This document shows positions 10,536 to 24,662 of a DNA stretch of 64,000 bases, piece by piece. The translations under genes were made by a program, and so were the position numbers. This DNA comes from Aulostomus chinensis (Eukaryota; Chordata; Actinopteri; Syngnathiformes; Aulostomidae), in the NCBI GenBank assembly GCA_037954235.1, contig JBBMOA010000009.1, positions 29,278,626 through 29,342,625 on the forward strand, written 5' to 3'. The notes beneath the pieces were generated by a model. It was given only the letters and a program-made list of their open reading frames with translations. It made no database searches and had not been told where the DNA came from. How positions within the stretch are numbered: the first letter of the stretch is position 1; each line of letters opens with the position of its first letter.

Positions 10536-13500
10536 TGAAAGAAAACAATCCCTTGCAGGCTAATTACATAATTTCCTTCATCTGAGCAAACACATGCTGG
10601 GTGAAAGCAAGTGTGAGCAGGCTTCACAGATGCCAAGCCAAGAGGTGCTGAGCAGGCCGACAAACAACCCAACTGCTGTCTAGTACTAGACAGCCTGGCA
10701 ACATTATCTCCTCATAACCACAAGCCATATCCATTAACTTAGAGTTGAGCCTCTCCTCTCCTTCAGACTCTGAGTGAAGCGAATCAGTGCAGGTAAACAA
10801 ATCCTAGTCAAAAGTTTCTTCAGTGCTGCCCAGAAATCTGTTCAGTGCAAACACCACTAGGTGGAGTTGACTGTTGATGAAACAGATAGAGCATCTCTGC
10901 CGTATGACAGGAGAGGCAGTGTGCATCTGCAGTCAGTGAATGTTTCCTCACAGCAACATTTGGTTGAAGTGACAAACACCGAGCGCACACATCTGCTGTG
11001 ATCCCTCAAATGGCCCCCTAGCGTCTGCCCAGCCCTCCTTGGCGGGACCTCTCCCCTCTACCTTTCTCAATTTTTATCTCTAATCCTGTGAGGAATGATG
11101 GAGTGGAACTCTGTGGTGAGTTCCCCCACATCCAGCCAAGGTGAGCCAGGGTACAAATGATACCAGAGGATTCTGCAGAGTTTGTTTTAACTGCCTTTGT
11201 GCACACAAAAAGGAACAACTCTGAACACACAAGTGTAAGATATGTGTGCATGCTTGAATAGGAGGCGGAATGGTATGAGCATAAAGGCACCCACATCAGA
11301 GAGTCAAAGTCTTATTGGCAGCACAAATATTCATTTATCACTTAAAAGCCCTCAAGGCAAAAAGGAACTCATAAAGTGTTCATACAGGTCCAAAATGCAG
11401 GTTTGCGCAACAACAATAAGAAGGATAAAATCCTATCTCTTCCCTCCCAAATTCCTCTCTCCTCCTCCCCCACCCTCTCTCTTGATCTCTCGCTTAGCGC
11501 TCACAAGTTCATCTCAGACTAATCTCACTCATTTACTCCTTTAAGCTTTTTTTTCTTGCAGGATTCCTTCTCTTCTCCTGTCTTCGCTCTGAGAGCAGCA
11601 TGAGTGGCAGTGTTTATGTTACTGAGGGACATGTTGAGCGGTCTGCAGTGGGCCAGCTGCGTCTGTGTCAGTGAGCGCCTGCATGGCTGGATATGCAGCT
11701 CACCGCCATTCTCATTTTTCATAGGGTGGAGGACCATGGTGAGCTTACGCCCCTGCACTTTCTCCTCTCCTCTTCACCCTAACTACATCAGACTTTAAGT
11801 AGAGCTTGGAGACCCGCCACATGCAGAAGATCTGACAGTACTGATGCTCAGTCTGTGGCTCTTCATGTCAAACTTTGACCCCAACTAGTGGTGCGATGGG
11901 TTCAGCATGCTCACCGTTCAGTTTGTATTCCACATGAAGGACAACTAACACATCCCCAGCAAATGACGGCAGCAAAAATACTCACAGTGAGCTGAAATGA
12001 ATACATGTCATAAATGAACAAAGTTTATGGCCGCTATCGTGCTAGCACAGTGGCTACGCAACCTCATATAACGTCTGTTTGCATGTGGAACTGAAAAACT
12101 GAGACTGACATAAAAACGGAACCTGGAGTTGTGTTTGAAGAGTTGGTCTTTGCATCCAGACTACAAACTCCTCAAGCGTCAGACATGAATGTGCAAGAGC
12201 AAACGTGATGACGTCTCGATTTAGCAAAACAATGAGGGTCGGACCGGTGGGACAAACAAACGTGGGACTTTGCACGTCAGACTGTGGGTTTGGTTCACAG
12301 TTGAGTTTCTGAGTTGAGCGTTTTTAATAAAACTCCAAAGTTAGAACCGTGAGAGAGCTGTTCACTCGCTGTTCCCAAGCACAAGTTCCACATTTCCAAC
12401 ACCAAGTTGTTATTGTGACCATGACAATGAACATCACGTAACCTTCTGTAGGTAATAAACCAAAGCCACGATATTTGACCGTAACAATGTTTTCCTGCTT
12501 AAACCTAACCAGACCTCAGCCATAGCCTTCAGATATCATAAAACAATTACTGAGGACTGGTTCCTTTTGTTCTGGAAGGTGATGTATTCCCAGAATTAAA
12601 ACGGCTTTTGCCTATAGAGCCATATTTTGAAGCACATGACCAACATGGTGAACTATCATGTGTCCAGCCTCCCTGCACTGATGGGAGTGTGGCTGAGACC
12701 TGTGAGAACCTTTGGCTGCAGCTGGATGACAAACTGAACTGATCAGAGAACTCTGACATTCTATACAGGAAGAGCTCATCATATTTTATCTCTCCATCAA
12801 CTGATCTACCTATCTGTGTAGAAGACAGGTCCTAAACCTGGACCGAGCCCACACAGTGGAGCACAGGCCAGGCCGCAGAGCCTTGAACATGCCTGCATCG
12901 AGACACCAGGTCCAGCCAGGCAGGGGAGACAAGTGAAACCTGAGCCCACATTAAAGCACCTCCATCAGGTAGGAGATCAGGGGAGGCCTCCATGCTCTCA
13001 GTGTCTGCGGGGGTCCGGGCCTCTAGAGCCCTATCTCACCTCCATCTGGAAAGAGAATCTGAGGGTAGTCTGATGGTCTGATAAGAGGCCATGCCGAATG
13101 ACACGGTAACAGCCTCTCACCCCCATCCAGAGAAAAAAGAAAAGAAACAGAGTGCCGACAAGCCTTGTGGACTCATGCAGGCATGAGAGGGAGGTTTGGT
13201 TTGGGTGCGTGCTGGTACTCATCAGACCTGAGAGGTTTGACCCAGTAGCCTGAAATACATGCACAGGTGCTCCACTTACAGGACCAAGTTTGTAGAGAAA
13301 CACGTGATGGACGTTACCATCGTCTCTGTCTCTTTGCTCTCTGTGACGTCAGATACACAAAGTACACGTTGCACGCACGCACACACACACAATGTGGGAA
13401 GAGGACAAGATGTTGTAATTCATATTTATGTTTTATAAGGGAGGAAAGTTTCCATACCGGAGATTATGGGCTTTAGTATAGACCTTGTTCCTGAAAGATG

Positions 13501-14296
13501 GAAAAGGAGGACAGAGAGCCAGACAATTGGCGAAGCCCAACTCTGAAACACATCTCATTCACCATAAATATTTCTTTCCTGCCTCTTTTCCATCTTCTTC
13601 ACATATCTATGCGTGTCACAAAAAGATTTTGCCCTACTCAGTCGTCCCGTAGCTGTTTCCTGGTGCGGTATGACTCCTTCGGCTCCACTCTCCCACTTGA
13701 TGTCTTCTCAAGATGGCACCAAAGCCACTGACCCATCGGCTCTCACTCCTGACCCAGCTCATCTCTTCCCCTCGCTCATACCCACAAACTCACCATTTCT
13801 CCATCTGTTTTTTATTGCCCATAGTTCACTTCCATCTCGTCTTAACTGATTTGCCCTGCTAACATACTGGGCAGCAGGATCATTTTCCTGCTCTATTTCC
13901 TACAGACACAGAAAAGCAAAGCAAAGCAATTCAGGTTTTTGAAAGCTCAGTCTACCCAAACCCTGCAACACAAATGAGTATTAAAGGGCTGATGAGTGAA
14001 CCTCATCTGGAGGGTTTTGAATCAGAGTCAAATATGAAAAGTCTCTCTGTGTGACTGAATGTGTACTTGGCACAAAGAAGTTTGAGCTGGACCTCTGGAA
14101 TTAAAATAGTTTGGTTTGGTGATCTCAGATCTATTTAAGATCACTTGAACCAGTTAAGCAAATAAATGTAATCCTTTAGATCTCAATCTGCTCGGAAAGA
14201 AAAACAGACCTTCCTTGATGTACTGAAGGTGTGTGCTGTACCTGCACCTGCATGTGGATATCTCAGCCTGCGAATCTTAATCTATGAGTGAGTGTG

Positions 14297-14366
14297 CCTG
14301 TGTGTGTGTGTGCCTGTGTGTGCGCGTGCATGCATGTGTGTGTGCGTGCGTGCGCGCATGTGTGTA
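14297..14366 (+). repeat. imperfect TG/CG alternating tract
   Basis: Alternating purine-pyrimidine DNA with interspersed GCGTGC units, a composition that favours Z-DNA. Confidence 0.75.
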
Positions 14367-16057
14367 TGTAATAATAATGACTATTCAGAAGCTATTTGAG
14401 GTGGGCAAGTTCAGACAGAGATTTACACAGTCAGCTCAGATATGTGTTTGGTCATCAAACATCAGAGCCGCTGGCCCTCCAATGTTAACAGTGTGTGTTT
14501 ATTATTCGTCCATTCCTCCGGTGGGTGACCAGCAAACTGATTTCTGCGCTGCCTATTTTACTTCCCTTTATTCAACTAAATGCTACATGTGCCTACAAAC
14601 AGGAATTGATTGACAAAGTTGAGGTTGATGTCAAGTGGACTGAGAGTGTTTGTACTAGCGCAGCTGTGGTGTGGTGCTTAATACCAGCTAAGTCCGGTCT
14701 CAGGAAGAACCAATCATGTTGTTGGCAGAGTCTGTTTGCTGCTCCTGGGGTCAGTGGAGCCTCGGGACATGAGACACACTGGATACACGCAGGAGGGAAC
14801 GGGGGCTTTCTCAAAGCTTGGTGGTCTACTAGTGATGTCTACCTCAGGCTGATCCCTGGGTCAGTGTGCGAGAGGACAACAAGTTGAACCAAACTGTCGA
14901 TTGTGAGCATGAAGGCCTCCAGTCTAGTGGGGAAGTTAAAAATATGATGAAGGCTGAAATGATGGTGAATTCCCGCTGATAGCCTGAAATACGCATGAAT
15001 GCCAGATCAAATGGAGTCTTGTGAGTGTCTATGAGTTTGTGTGTCTATGTGTGGTAGGTAGACCTGCTGTGGGGTCCCACTGCCAGCAGGCATGTTGTTG
15101 GGCAATGAGAGGATTGGGGAAAGGATAATCAGAAGAGGGGTGAAGGTGAATGTTTGTCTGATGGGGGAATACCCACCTTCGCAGCCTCGGGGTGGGGAGA
15201 CGGGGCGTGTGGTGGTGAGATAGAAGGAGGTTTACATGCTGTAGATGCCGTTGACAGGGAGGGAATACCAGAAACACACACATGCAGGAGAAAAACAGTT
15301 CAGATATTTGAGACAGTTATGATTCGTGAGGCGTCTTTAAACTCTCAAATGCCTCTGGAGGGCTGTAAACCCTCAAACATGAAAAATTTCCACTAGAACC
15401 ACCAACACTCCTTGTGAAACCATCTTGAACCTTTAACAACCCTTGGAGCGACACTGTGGAAGGGCCTGCCAGTGAAACTTAAATGGAGATACTACTGATC
15501 GTAAATAAATTTCATAGAAAGTGACAGAGCTTTGGCTCGGCGTGCAGATCGAGAGTAAATAATCCTCATTAGTTTTGACAAAGCAACTCATACTTTTGTG
15601 ATATTTACTGCTGAAACACATTGTACCCATTAAACAGGCTCTGATAGAGCAATCCACACTGACAGCGCTAAGGACAGCTTTTAACATTTAGTCTTGCTCT
15701 GGGATGAATGCAACAGGTTCTGATGCACTGGCTAACACAAGCAAGGCAAATAATCTCTGTTATGATAGTGGAGGATGATGTAGCGCGGAGCCCAGCCTGT
15801 ATTGTATGTAAACCTGTCCCCACTCTGTTTATAAAAGTCTGAGATGAAGAATATTAATGTGCTGGCTTAATCACTTTTCAACTCTGCTTCATTAAACTTA
15901 GATAACTATGACGTGTGGTTCCAAACATCTTATAGATGTCAGGACAGAAAAACAACGCTGACAGTTTGCATTGAAATGACTTGTGAAAAAATATTTGGTA
16001 AAAAGTTTCAGTAAACTATTCATAATACTCCTGCTGCATGAAATGTTGCTTTGTGTG

Positions 16058-16060
<3 letters not shown>

Positions 16061-16117
<57 letters not shown>

Positions 16118-16143
16118 CGTGTGTGCGCGTGCGTGCGTGTGTG
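16061..16143 (+). repeat. TG microsatellite with GC-rich end
   Basis: About 26 TG units followed by GTGCGTGCGTGTGTGCGC-type alternation, 83 bases of nearly unbroken alternating purine-pyrimidine. Confidence 0.95.
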
Positions 16144-18850
16144 AACTTCCATTTGTCTGGGTGCTGCTGGGAATAGTATCGGCTTAAGGCTGAAAGAATT
16201 CAGGCCTCCCGAGCAAGGTCATGTGCTGATGTTTAGTAGGAGCTTTCTCAGGTCAGACTGTGACTTTCAAGCATCACTCACATTACTCCACATCTCCCGG
16301 TCCCTCTCTTCATCTGGCATAGCCCACATTTCTCCCCCAGCCTGCTGTAATGACAGGTGACAGCCGTCTCAGTCCACTTACTTAGTTGCAGGAGAAGTCA
16401 TGGAATCGAACCTGCGCTGTAGGTTTGGTGCTCCTTGAGAACTTGACTGTGGGGGAAGTTGTCTGCTGCAAACTCAGTCAGAAGGTTTCTATGTTATCAG
16501 CTGTTAAATGAGATGATGACAGATTGCTGCCGGTTCAGATTAATCATTAGTTTTCTGGAACACAAAAACACTTGAGGCTAAACCATATCGTTCCTGATAA
16601 ATACTGTATGACATGACATTGAGTGAGTAGTTGAGCAAGGAATTCAAAATGTGTATTTTGAGAGATGCTTGATAACTAGATGGGATAATGTTTCTATGGT
16701 TACATAAGCCAGCTGAGTGGTTAATGTGCCCAGCAGTGGTTGAGTAAACAGGGGCTGCTCCCTGAGGTGCCCTGCTCTACCCACAGTTTGGCTCTTCCGC
16801 ACTGAGCTCCTCCAAACTTCTGAATTGTATTTTCTGAGACTTTCAAGCTGTTTTCAAAAATGAATGAGTTTCCTTCTCTCACACGCAGCCCACAACAGGA
16901 GACTGTCAGTGTTCTCTGTGGTCATGTAGCTGATTTGTTAATAAAAAACAGATGCCTTAATTGAACATTACAAATCAAATCGTCTCTGTTCAGCATTTTG
17001 CTGCAGTCTTCTGGTATATTGCCCTCCTTCTGCGCCCTCAGAGGTTTGTGTTCTTCTGGTTTCACACCAGTCACACGTAGAAATGTAATCATCACCACTC
17101 ATGTGCTGCGAATCCTGCGGCTGAAGCTCTGCTGCAGTCATCCAAGGGAGCTGGAGGGGTGAGTTATGTCAAATAAGTCTCCCAGTTAACCTTTGTAAAT
17201 GTGTCATGTAGCTAGTTTTCCTCCAGCTAAAGTAATGTTAGCTTTTAGCCTGCTACCTTACATTCCCAGAATGTAGCCGCACATTCCTCCATTAAAGACA
17301 GGCTGGCCTACATTTCTGTAGGACAATCATAGTCGTCGTGGCTGGAGCTGAACCGAGAATGCAGTGAATGGAGGTGGTGTGATGACAACAGGCCAAATTT
17401 GCTACGCGTTGTATATATACTTGAATATCTTTACAACTACTTCATGTCAGGGACGTCCAAATGTCCAAACCTTCCTCGAAACCTGCCATTTGTGAGTTGC
17501 TACTAGCTAGCAGGCTCAGAGGTTGTTGTTGCATGGAGCGAGAGTGACAGCAGCACACAGGAAGGAGAGGATTCCGACTGAAAAGTCACTCAAGGGAAGC
17601 CTAGAGTCGCCTGGCAGGGTCGCTCCAGTTAGCTAGTTAACTCTCAACAGTGTAACTGACAGAACCAGGTGAAGTATTGATCCCCTGAGCTTTCATACCT
17701 GTTTGGTTTACCTAATGATGACAAGGTTGTTTGTCGTTTTTGTGACAGCAGATATAGAACAGATTTACTGGGGGCGGCCATCTTGTTTTAATATGTTTAT
17801 GGTCTTAATGGGGAGTTGGGATGTTTCCAAAGAGGAATTTACCAAAGTCCCTGCTGCCTGAATGCACTACAAGTTCAGATTTGCAGTGCGCATATGAAGA
17901 GGCTTCAGAGACAAATTCTGCTGCAGAAAATAACCGTCCCTGTCTCTCCTGCTCACTCCTTCAACTCCATCCTCCTGCTGAGTGTCCTTTCAGGTCGGCA
18001 GCGTGGAACACTTCACATAGTCAGGTTCACCACGACAAATTAATTCGTGTGATGCTAAACACCTCACACACGTGTACTAGAACTGCTAGTCCACATGTGT
18101 GTGGTGTGTGTGTTCATGGGTCGTGTTTCACTGGGATGATGATATTGTGTCTCTCCCCACCTGAGTTCTGACACATGTTCAACAGCTCAGACAGACACGC
18201 CCAACCACCTGTAAAAAATAACACACTAACGTCAGACTGTCAGAGCGCCCGGCGAAGCGGGATTACATGTTTCCCTGGACCTGCAGCAATAAAGAGACAG
18301 TATGAGGTGCGATGTGTCATTTCCCACATCCATGATCCTGCTCAGTTACACTCACACATTCCAAGATGGACCAAAAAAACATACCAATAAAAACCCATCC
18401 ATGACTATGAAAGCATCCGTTTCTGGCTTCGCTGCTTGATTCCAGCGCTACTTCTACACATCTGGTCTTTAGTAACATTAGTGGTAATATCAGCTTTGAC
18501 TCAGCGGCTTACTGACTCCTGCAAGCAAAGGTTTCCTCAGTAAATATTACATAACCTCAGTTTTAGAGTGCTACACACTCACCAGGACATTGAGAGCACA
18601 TGTAAGGAAGCAACAAATGACAAAGGCAGAAAATGACAGTGAGAATAAGACGGGGAGAACAAGAGCCAGAAACAAGAAGTGATGTTTAAGAAAGCGGGTG
18701 TAATAACAGTGGTTAGGCTGCGCTCTTTCATTGAGTCAATCTGGCCGGGGCTATTTCACAGTGTAGGAATCTCCTGTGGCCCAGATCAAAGCCTCCTCCT
18801 GAGACGGAGCACACGGAACAGGTGACAGCTCTCACACACCCTCTACCACC

Positions 18851-18871
18851 TACACACACACACACACGCAT

Positions 18872-18907
<36 letters not shown>
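18851..18907 (+). repeat. CA microsatellite with an internal GCATGCGC
   Basis: Two CA blocks flank a short GCATGCGC palindrome. Confidence 0.9.
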
Positions 18908-18909
<2 letters not shown>

Positions 18910-20252
18910 TTCAATGAACACACAGTGAGATCTGAAAAGCAGAGAGTGACAGCTTCTTTTGTGTCTCCATGAGCCTGTGGGGACGTCTCTAGGAGGAACT
19001 CCTATAAAACCCTGCATCTATCATCTGAGCTTCGAAAACCACTTAACGACAGTCAATACAGGATACACACACACTAAATATGGAGCGGGTATGACGAAGT
19101 ACATCCAGGCTTTACAAGTATGAGGCTGACATATGTCATGAGAGGAGAACATTGATGAGACTAACACATGTACCGTGGACATCCAGCTACGAATGGTATA
19201 GGAAGCATGTGGGCCTGGAGTGCAGCTCTGTGATGGATAGCTCTAATATCGAGTGGGCCACAGCCAGAGGGGGTGAGCAGAAGGCCATGTCATCACTGGC
19301 CCATCTCTCTCCATGGCGTCCATCACTTTTCACTCCCTCTTATAAACAGCAGGATGGGGGATACTGTAACTCCCACGCACGAAAACACATGCACTAAAAG
19401 AAAAACACCCCGGGCTTTGGTACAGTAGTACAAGTACACACACGAAGACAAAAGCTGACACACCTTGACACACATAAACACACAATAATATTTACACAAT
19501 GTTTATACAACGTTTCCACCTGAACAATCGACTCCATCCTGGCCTCACTTTCAATTCATTCGTTCACATTTGAGCATCGCTACACAAAAACAGCTCTCAA
19601 TGCTCGTTTTGTATAGGTTGTATAAGGTGCACGTGTTTTATCAAACTGAAGAAGTTTTCTGTAGTTTCTTTTGTGTATTTGTGTGTTTTCATACGTTCCA
19701 CTTATGCCACGTTCTGAAGTTATGACATGAACGGGCAAACAAAATGCACCATAAAACTGATCAAATTTCACTGGATTCGAATATTCTTGGTGACACGTCA
19801 GATGATACGAGTACACAACTCCACACAACACATACACACACAGTCGAACACACTTCTGTTTTCCACTTTGATGCAAAATGTTTTCAGACTAAACTTTTAC
19901 AGAGCAAACCAAACGCTCTGAGCAAGGCTGCTGTTAATGTCTTTTCATATTTACAACACAATATCCTTTCAAATTTACATCATCAGCCTTCTGGTGAACA
20001 GAGAGTAACACGCGGCGGCTGCATCCCGCTACGCCGCCCGTGTCTTTCACGTGGGAAAGTCCCACCTCATAGACGACCATTATGGCTGTTCAGTGTTTTC
20101 ACAGAATATGAGAAGATTACACAGAACTACGACGGCCAATTACTTTCTTCACTCAAACGCACCTCAGGACCAACAACTCTTTAATGATGATGGCTTAAAC
20201 GTTTTCACCAACTGCCCCGCCATCGCACAAACACACTCAGCAGGTAGAGTCA

Positions 20253-20254
<2 letters not shown>

Positions 20255-20303
<49 letters not shown>

Positions 20304-20402
20304 ACACTAACACACACTGACTGAGTCAAATTGAATCCTTGTGTCAACTGTATACTGCATCCATCCACACCATAAAGGGTGCCTGTGTGTGTGTGTGTGT
20401 GT

Positions 20403-20447
<45 letters not shown>
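20255..20447. repeat. inverted pair of CA and TG arrays
   Basis: A CA array (20255-20300) and a TG array (20384-20447) face each other across 83 bases. The two arms are complementary, so single-stranded DNA or RNA from either strand could fold into a long hairpin. Confidence 0.9.
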
Positions 20448-20449
<2 letters not shown>

Positions 20450-20699
20450 AACATGCTCAAGTGTGTATACATATGAGTGTGTCATCCCCGCAGGCCATCG
20501 TCAGCGGTCAGGTCAAGGATTGCTCAGACCTGCGACGGAGAAAAAGTGAGAGAGTAGAAGTCTCAGTCTTCCTCTTACATCTTCCCAACATCCTTTCTCC
20601 AGCCCCCCCCCTAAAAAAAACCTGTGTCACCTCTGACCCTGCACCAATTCACTACTGTCATTATGCAATTAACACCAATTAAGTCATTTGGCTGTAAGA

Positions 20700-20700
<1 letters not shown>

Positions 20701-20748
<48 letters not shown>

Positions 20749-20759
20749 CGTACGTGCGT
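20701..20759 (+). repeat. TG microsatellite
   Basis: About 22 TG units continuing into TGCGTGCGTACGTGCG alternation. Confidence 0.95.
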
Positions 20760-21078
20760 CTGCATGCATCTACATGTGTGCTTGTGTGTGTTAAGTATGT
20801 GGATGTGTGCATGATAGGGCAATTACAAGAGCACAAGGGAGCCTTTTGGAAGCGGAGAGCACTGCAATCAACCAATCAGCCTTCAGAAGGCTTTGACATG
20901 AAAAGAGAGCGCGGCCGGGCTCACCCTGCAGGTCAGCCCCAATTTACTCTATTTACCCACTCAGGAATGAGTCTGTGTGTGTGAAGGAGACAGAGTGGAA
21001 GGAAGGGGGAGGCGAGGGATGAAGAGCCTTGGGTTGTTGGGCAGGTGAATTGCAGTGGATGGGAGGGTGGGCTCGGCT

Positions 21079-21099
21079 GGGGGGGGGGGGGGGGGGGGG
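21079..21099 (+). repeat. poly-G run (21 G)
   Basis: An uninterrupted run of 21 G in intergenic DNA, among the longest homopolymers in the window. Confidence 0.9.
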
Positions 21100-23518
21100 C
21101 CTTCAGGTTGTGTTTGCAAAGCTAAAAGGCCAGCATTTGGAGTCCATTTGCTAACAATTTCCCCTTGGAGAGTGGCTACACACACATGCACACTCATGCA
21201 CAAGCGCACACACACACATGCACAAGCGCACACACACTTTTCCCATTCTTCAGACAAAGAATGACAGCTTGGCTGGAGCTGTTAAATAGTGAGATGCTTC
21301 ATCCTGATAGTAAAGATGGTTCTACTAAACAAAATGTTGAAAAAATTACAAATAGAACAGTAAGTGATTATCTGATTACACGAGGCTCTGTCAGTTGTTT
21401 GGATTCACTCCATCATTAAGATCCCACTTTTGCATGTTTTGCATGTTTTAGCCCATTAACCACAAATTCTATATACAAATACAAATCATGTTTACATTAC
21501 AGCCGGCCATCTCCTAATGCATTCCTCATGTTTTGGACTCTGTCTCCCTTACAGGGAGCTGCTGCTAGACTGTTGGATGAGAACTTGGACTCATGGCACC
21601 CCCAGGTAACCTGTCCACTAACAACACTGTTTTTTTCAAATATGCATTAATGATGCATTGCAAGTCGGTGGGACACTTTGATCATTCTGCTAATTCTACT
21701 TCATGATGTCATGTACGTTGAGAGCCTGCTCAGGAGAGCCGCGCTCGAATGGAAAATAAATAAAAGTGGCCCTGCCTCTGATTGAAGCTCGCAGTGATGT
21801 TGATGTCTCCAGCTGAAAATGTCTCGTTTGGGCAACTTGAGAACAATTTAGATGTGCAGCTTTTTTTTTTAGTTGAGTTACTGTGGTTGCTATGATACAG
21901 ATTATCTGTCCAAGTAAAGCAAAAGATAAAGTACTAAAACTGAGCCCCGGATCTGCTGTGGGCTCACTTCACATTAGTGGGCCAGGAAAAGGTTTTAGCA
22001 AAAACAATCATCAGTTCAACAGGTTTTTAGTGTTGTTGTTCAGCACTCAGGACGGGACGGGTGGAGCCTGAGGTTTTTGTCCCACCCCTCCTCAACTGTG
22101 ACTGGGTAAAAACTGGTGGCGAAGACTTCAGTGTTTTACTTCTACTCAGCAACAACAAAAACATAACGGCGAGCTCTCAGCAATGAATTCTCGTCACACG
22201 GCCGGTGTTTGTGGCTCGGCGTAGGAAATGCGGCGCTGCCGTTGGAACGCTGGCCAGCCAACTCGCTGCTGTAAACATGCGAGGGATTGTTTTCCAGGAA
22301 CAAGTCCGACCACATATTCCATGTAACTGAGATAACACCAGCAGAAAAAGTTTTATTTTGAGAGCGCATTGACACCGAACTCTTCATTATTTTGTTTATA
22401 TCTGTGTTTTGGTAACCCTTGTATTATCACAGTATTACACGCCAGGGTGTGCTTTATCATTATTATGGTCCTGCGCTCGATGCGGCCAGGAACTAGGTGC
22501 CTGCACGGATTTGTATCAGACACACACCCTCTTGTGTAATATTGCTTCATTTGTGGTCACTCCCAACAGAAATGTTGTTGCAACCAACTCTGAACTTTTG
22601 ATGGACCCTAAATGTTCCAACAGCAGTTTGCAGGAGTGACTGTACTGTAGTTCCGAACAACAACAATGCAACTTTGATGAGAAAAGACTGTGAGAGATTA
22701 GCTCATCTAAAACTCTGACTGGTACGGATAAATGTCCGCACCGTTCACAGACCAACAATCAAGCTGGCTCTCAACTTTGACACGACTGAACCAGTCTTGG
22801 TTTTACATCTGAAAAGTGGCTGTTTGTGTAGCTCTTCCCACAGACCTCACCAGCCCACTGATCAACACCCCAGCTGTGAGGTCTGGTGCCAGGGCTGGGC
22901 TGCAGACCAGCGAGTTAAACGGGACCAGTCATCCCCTCATCACACCAAGCAGCCTCCTGGCTACAGAACAAGGGGAGGTAGAAAAACTCGAAACAGACAG
23001 AGAAACTTAAAGAGAAAAGAAACACAGATGCTCAGTATTTCCAGTGCTCCTGGTCAATAATATCGCATATCTGACGAGAGGGACTCAGGTTATTCTATAT
23101 CTGGTGTTTGTGGGTGTGTGTGTGTGTGTGCGTGTGTGTCAGAACAAAACTGTCCTGCTTCAGGGGTCTTAGATGTGGACTGTAATCAGGACCACATGAC
23201 TCTGCCACAGGAAGTCCTCCAGCGAAGGACAGGAAGCAGGAACACAAGGACCACATCATTAGTCTCGCTATTCTCTCCCAAACCCCACAGCCAATAGTAG
23301 GCTTGGAGATGGCGAGAAGGGGCGTGGCTGGTGGTGTGTCCATGAGTGTGTTCATAGACTATACATTTTGTGTGTGTGGAGCCTGCAGGCTGGCATTAAT
23401 CACTTATTTGTTTACAGATTTTAATGAGTCCAGGTTGTGTGTGTTTAGTGGAGTCAAAGCAGAACTCTGGAGCAGGATTGGGCTTGGTGCCAGAATACCA
23501 AAGCTAAATAACCAACCT

Positions 23519-23520
<2 letters not shown>

Positions 23521-23577
<57 letters not shown>

Positions 23578-23859
23578 TGAAGACAAACTAGAAACAAATG
23601 GTGCTATGTATGGTTTACCTTGGCTCTTCTTCTTTCTATCCTATAATGGTGCAGTGAGAGTACAGATTTGAATACTGTCCTTCCTAAATTTCAACACCTC
23701 ACACACACCTCTCCAAAAACACCCCACCAGCAGCCCGCCTACCACATTCTCACCGCCCTTTCCTTCTCTGTTCTGCAACCCATCAAGACTAAAGAGGCTA
23801 ATTTCTGTCGATGGCTTACAGGTGGCCAGTGCAAGGTGAACCACATCCACTCTGCTGGC

Positions 23860-23924
<65 letters not shown>

Positions 23925-23925
23925 C
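23521..23925 (+). repeat. two long CA arrays
   Basis: CA arrays at 23521-23573 and 23863-23925, same orientation, separated by about 290 bases of unique sequence with no recognised gene. Confidence 0.95.
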
Positions 23926-24662
23926 TCAGGCACAAGTACATGCACCAACACTTTGAAAAAAAAACATCATGCCTTTAAAACCAGTCCTTTTATAAAGCCA
24001 GTGCCAAACATCAAAGAGAAAAACACACCATATTAAAACATCCAAACTCAAACATATGCACAGTCGTAAAGCCTGAAGGAATTCCAACAAATGGTTTGAG
24101 GGTCGACCACAGACCTGGAAATATTTCATGTTTCCAAACTCAGAAAAACTTCTTCCATCACATTTATATTTAAAAAAAAAAAAGAAAAAAGAAAAAAGTC
24201 ATGTAACTGTTAAAGTTTGCACTACTTTTAATGCTGTGGTAACCCTTAAAAAGTTATCAGAATCACTCTCACACCGATCATTGGTTGGAAAGTCGCCTCC
24301 TGGAAGTAGAAATTCCTCATCTGACAGCAACAATCTATTGAGTGTGAGGTGACTGTTACAAATGACAGCAATATTATGTGGAATGAGGTTCCCACCAGCT
24401 CTAAGCTTTATATAATTCGGTTCCCACAATTTGCAGATTAGCTCTGAAATTTCATCATTCTTCCAACTTAGCACATGTCACCATCAATCTCCTAAATCCT
24501 GAGTAAATCTCAACATCAAGACGTGCTGGCACACACAAGTGGGCACAAAACTAGATGCTTGATGTATCGAGAGTTGGTGGTGACAAAATTTTGAGCATGA
24601 TTTATATATTTCTAAGCGAAGAAAACCCTTTCATAGAAACAGGGGAACTAGCGAATTATGTT

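Larger units (their letters stand above)
10536..24662. other. intergenic region, middle-left
   Basis: No gene is recognised. Simple repeats lie at 14297-14366 (imperfect TG/CG), 16061-16143, 18851-18907, 20255-20447, 20701-20759, 21079-21099, 23112-23138, 23521-23573 and 23863-23925. The stretch from about 17220 to 17790 has repeated GCTAG/TTAGC words and ends near GGGGCGGCCATCTTG, and could be an old interspersed repeat, but I cannot classify it. A small CpG cluster near 22165-22260 has no associated open frame. Confidence 0.55.

Noticed and set aside
19744..20184. 146-codon plus-strand open frame
   Set aside because: Composition is unremarkable, no domain is recognised, and it overlaps other open frames on both strands.
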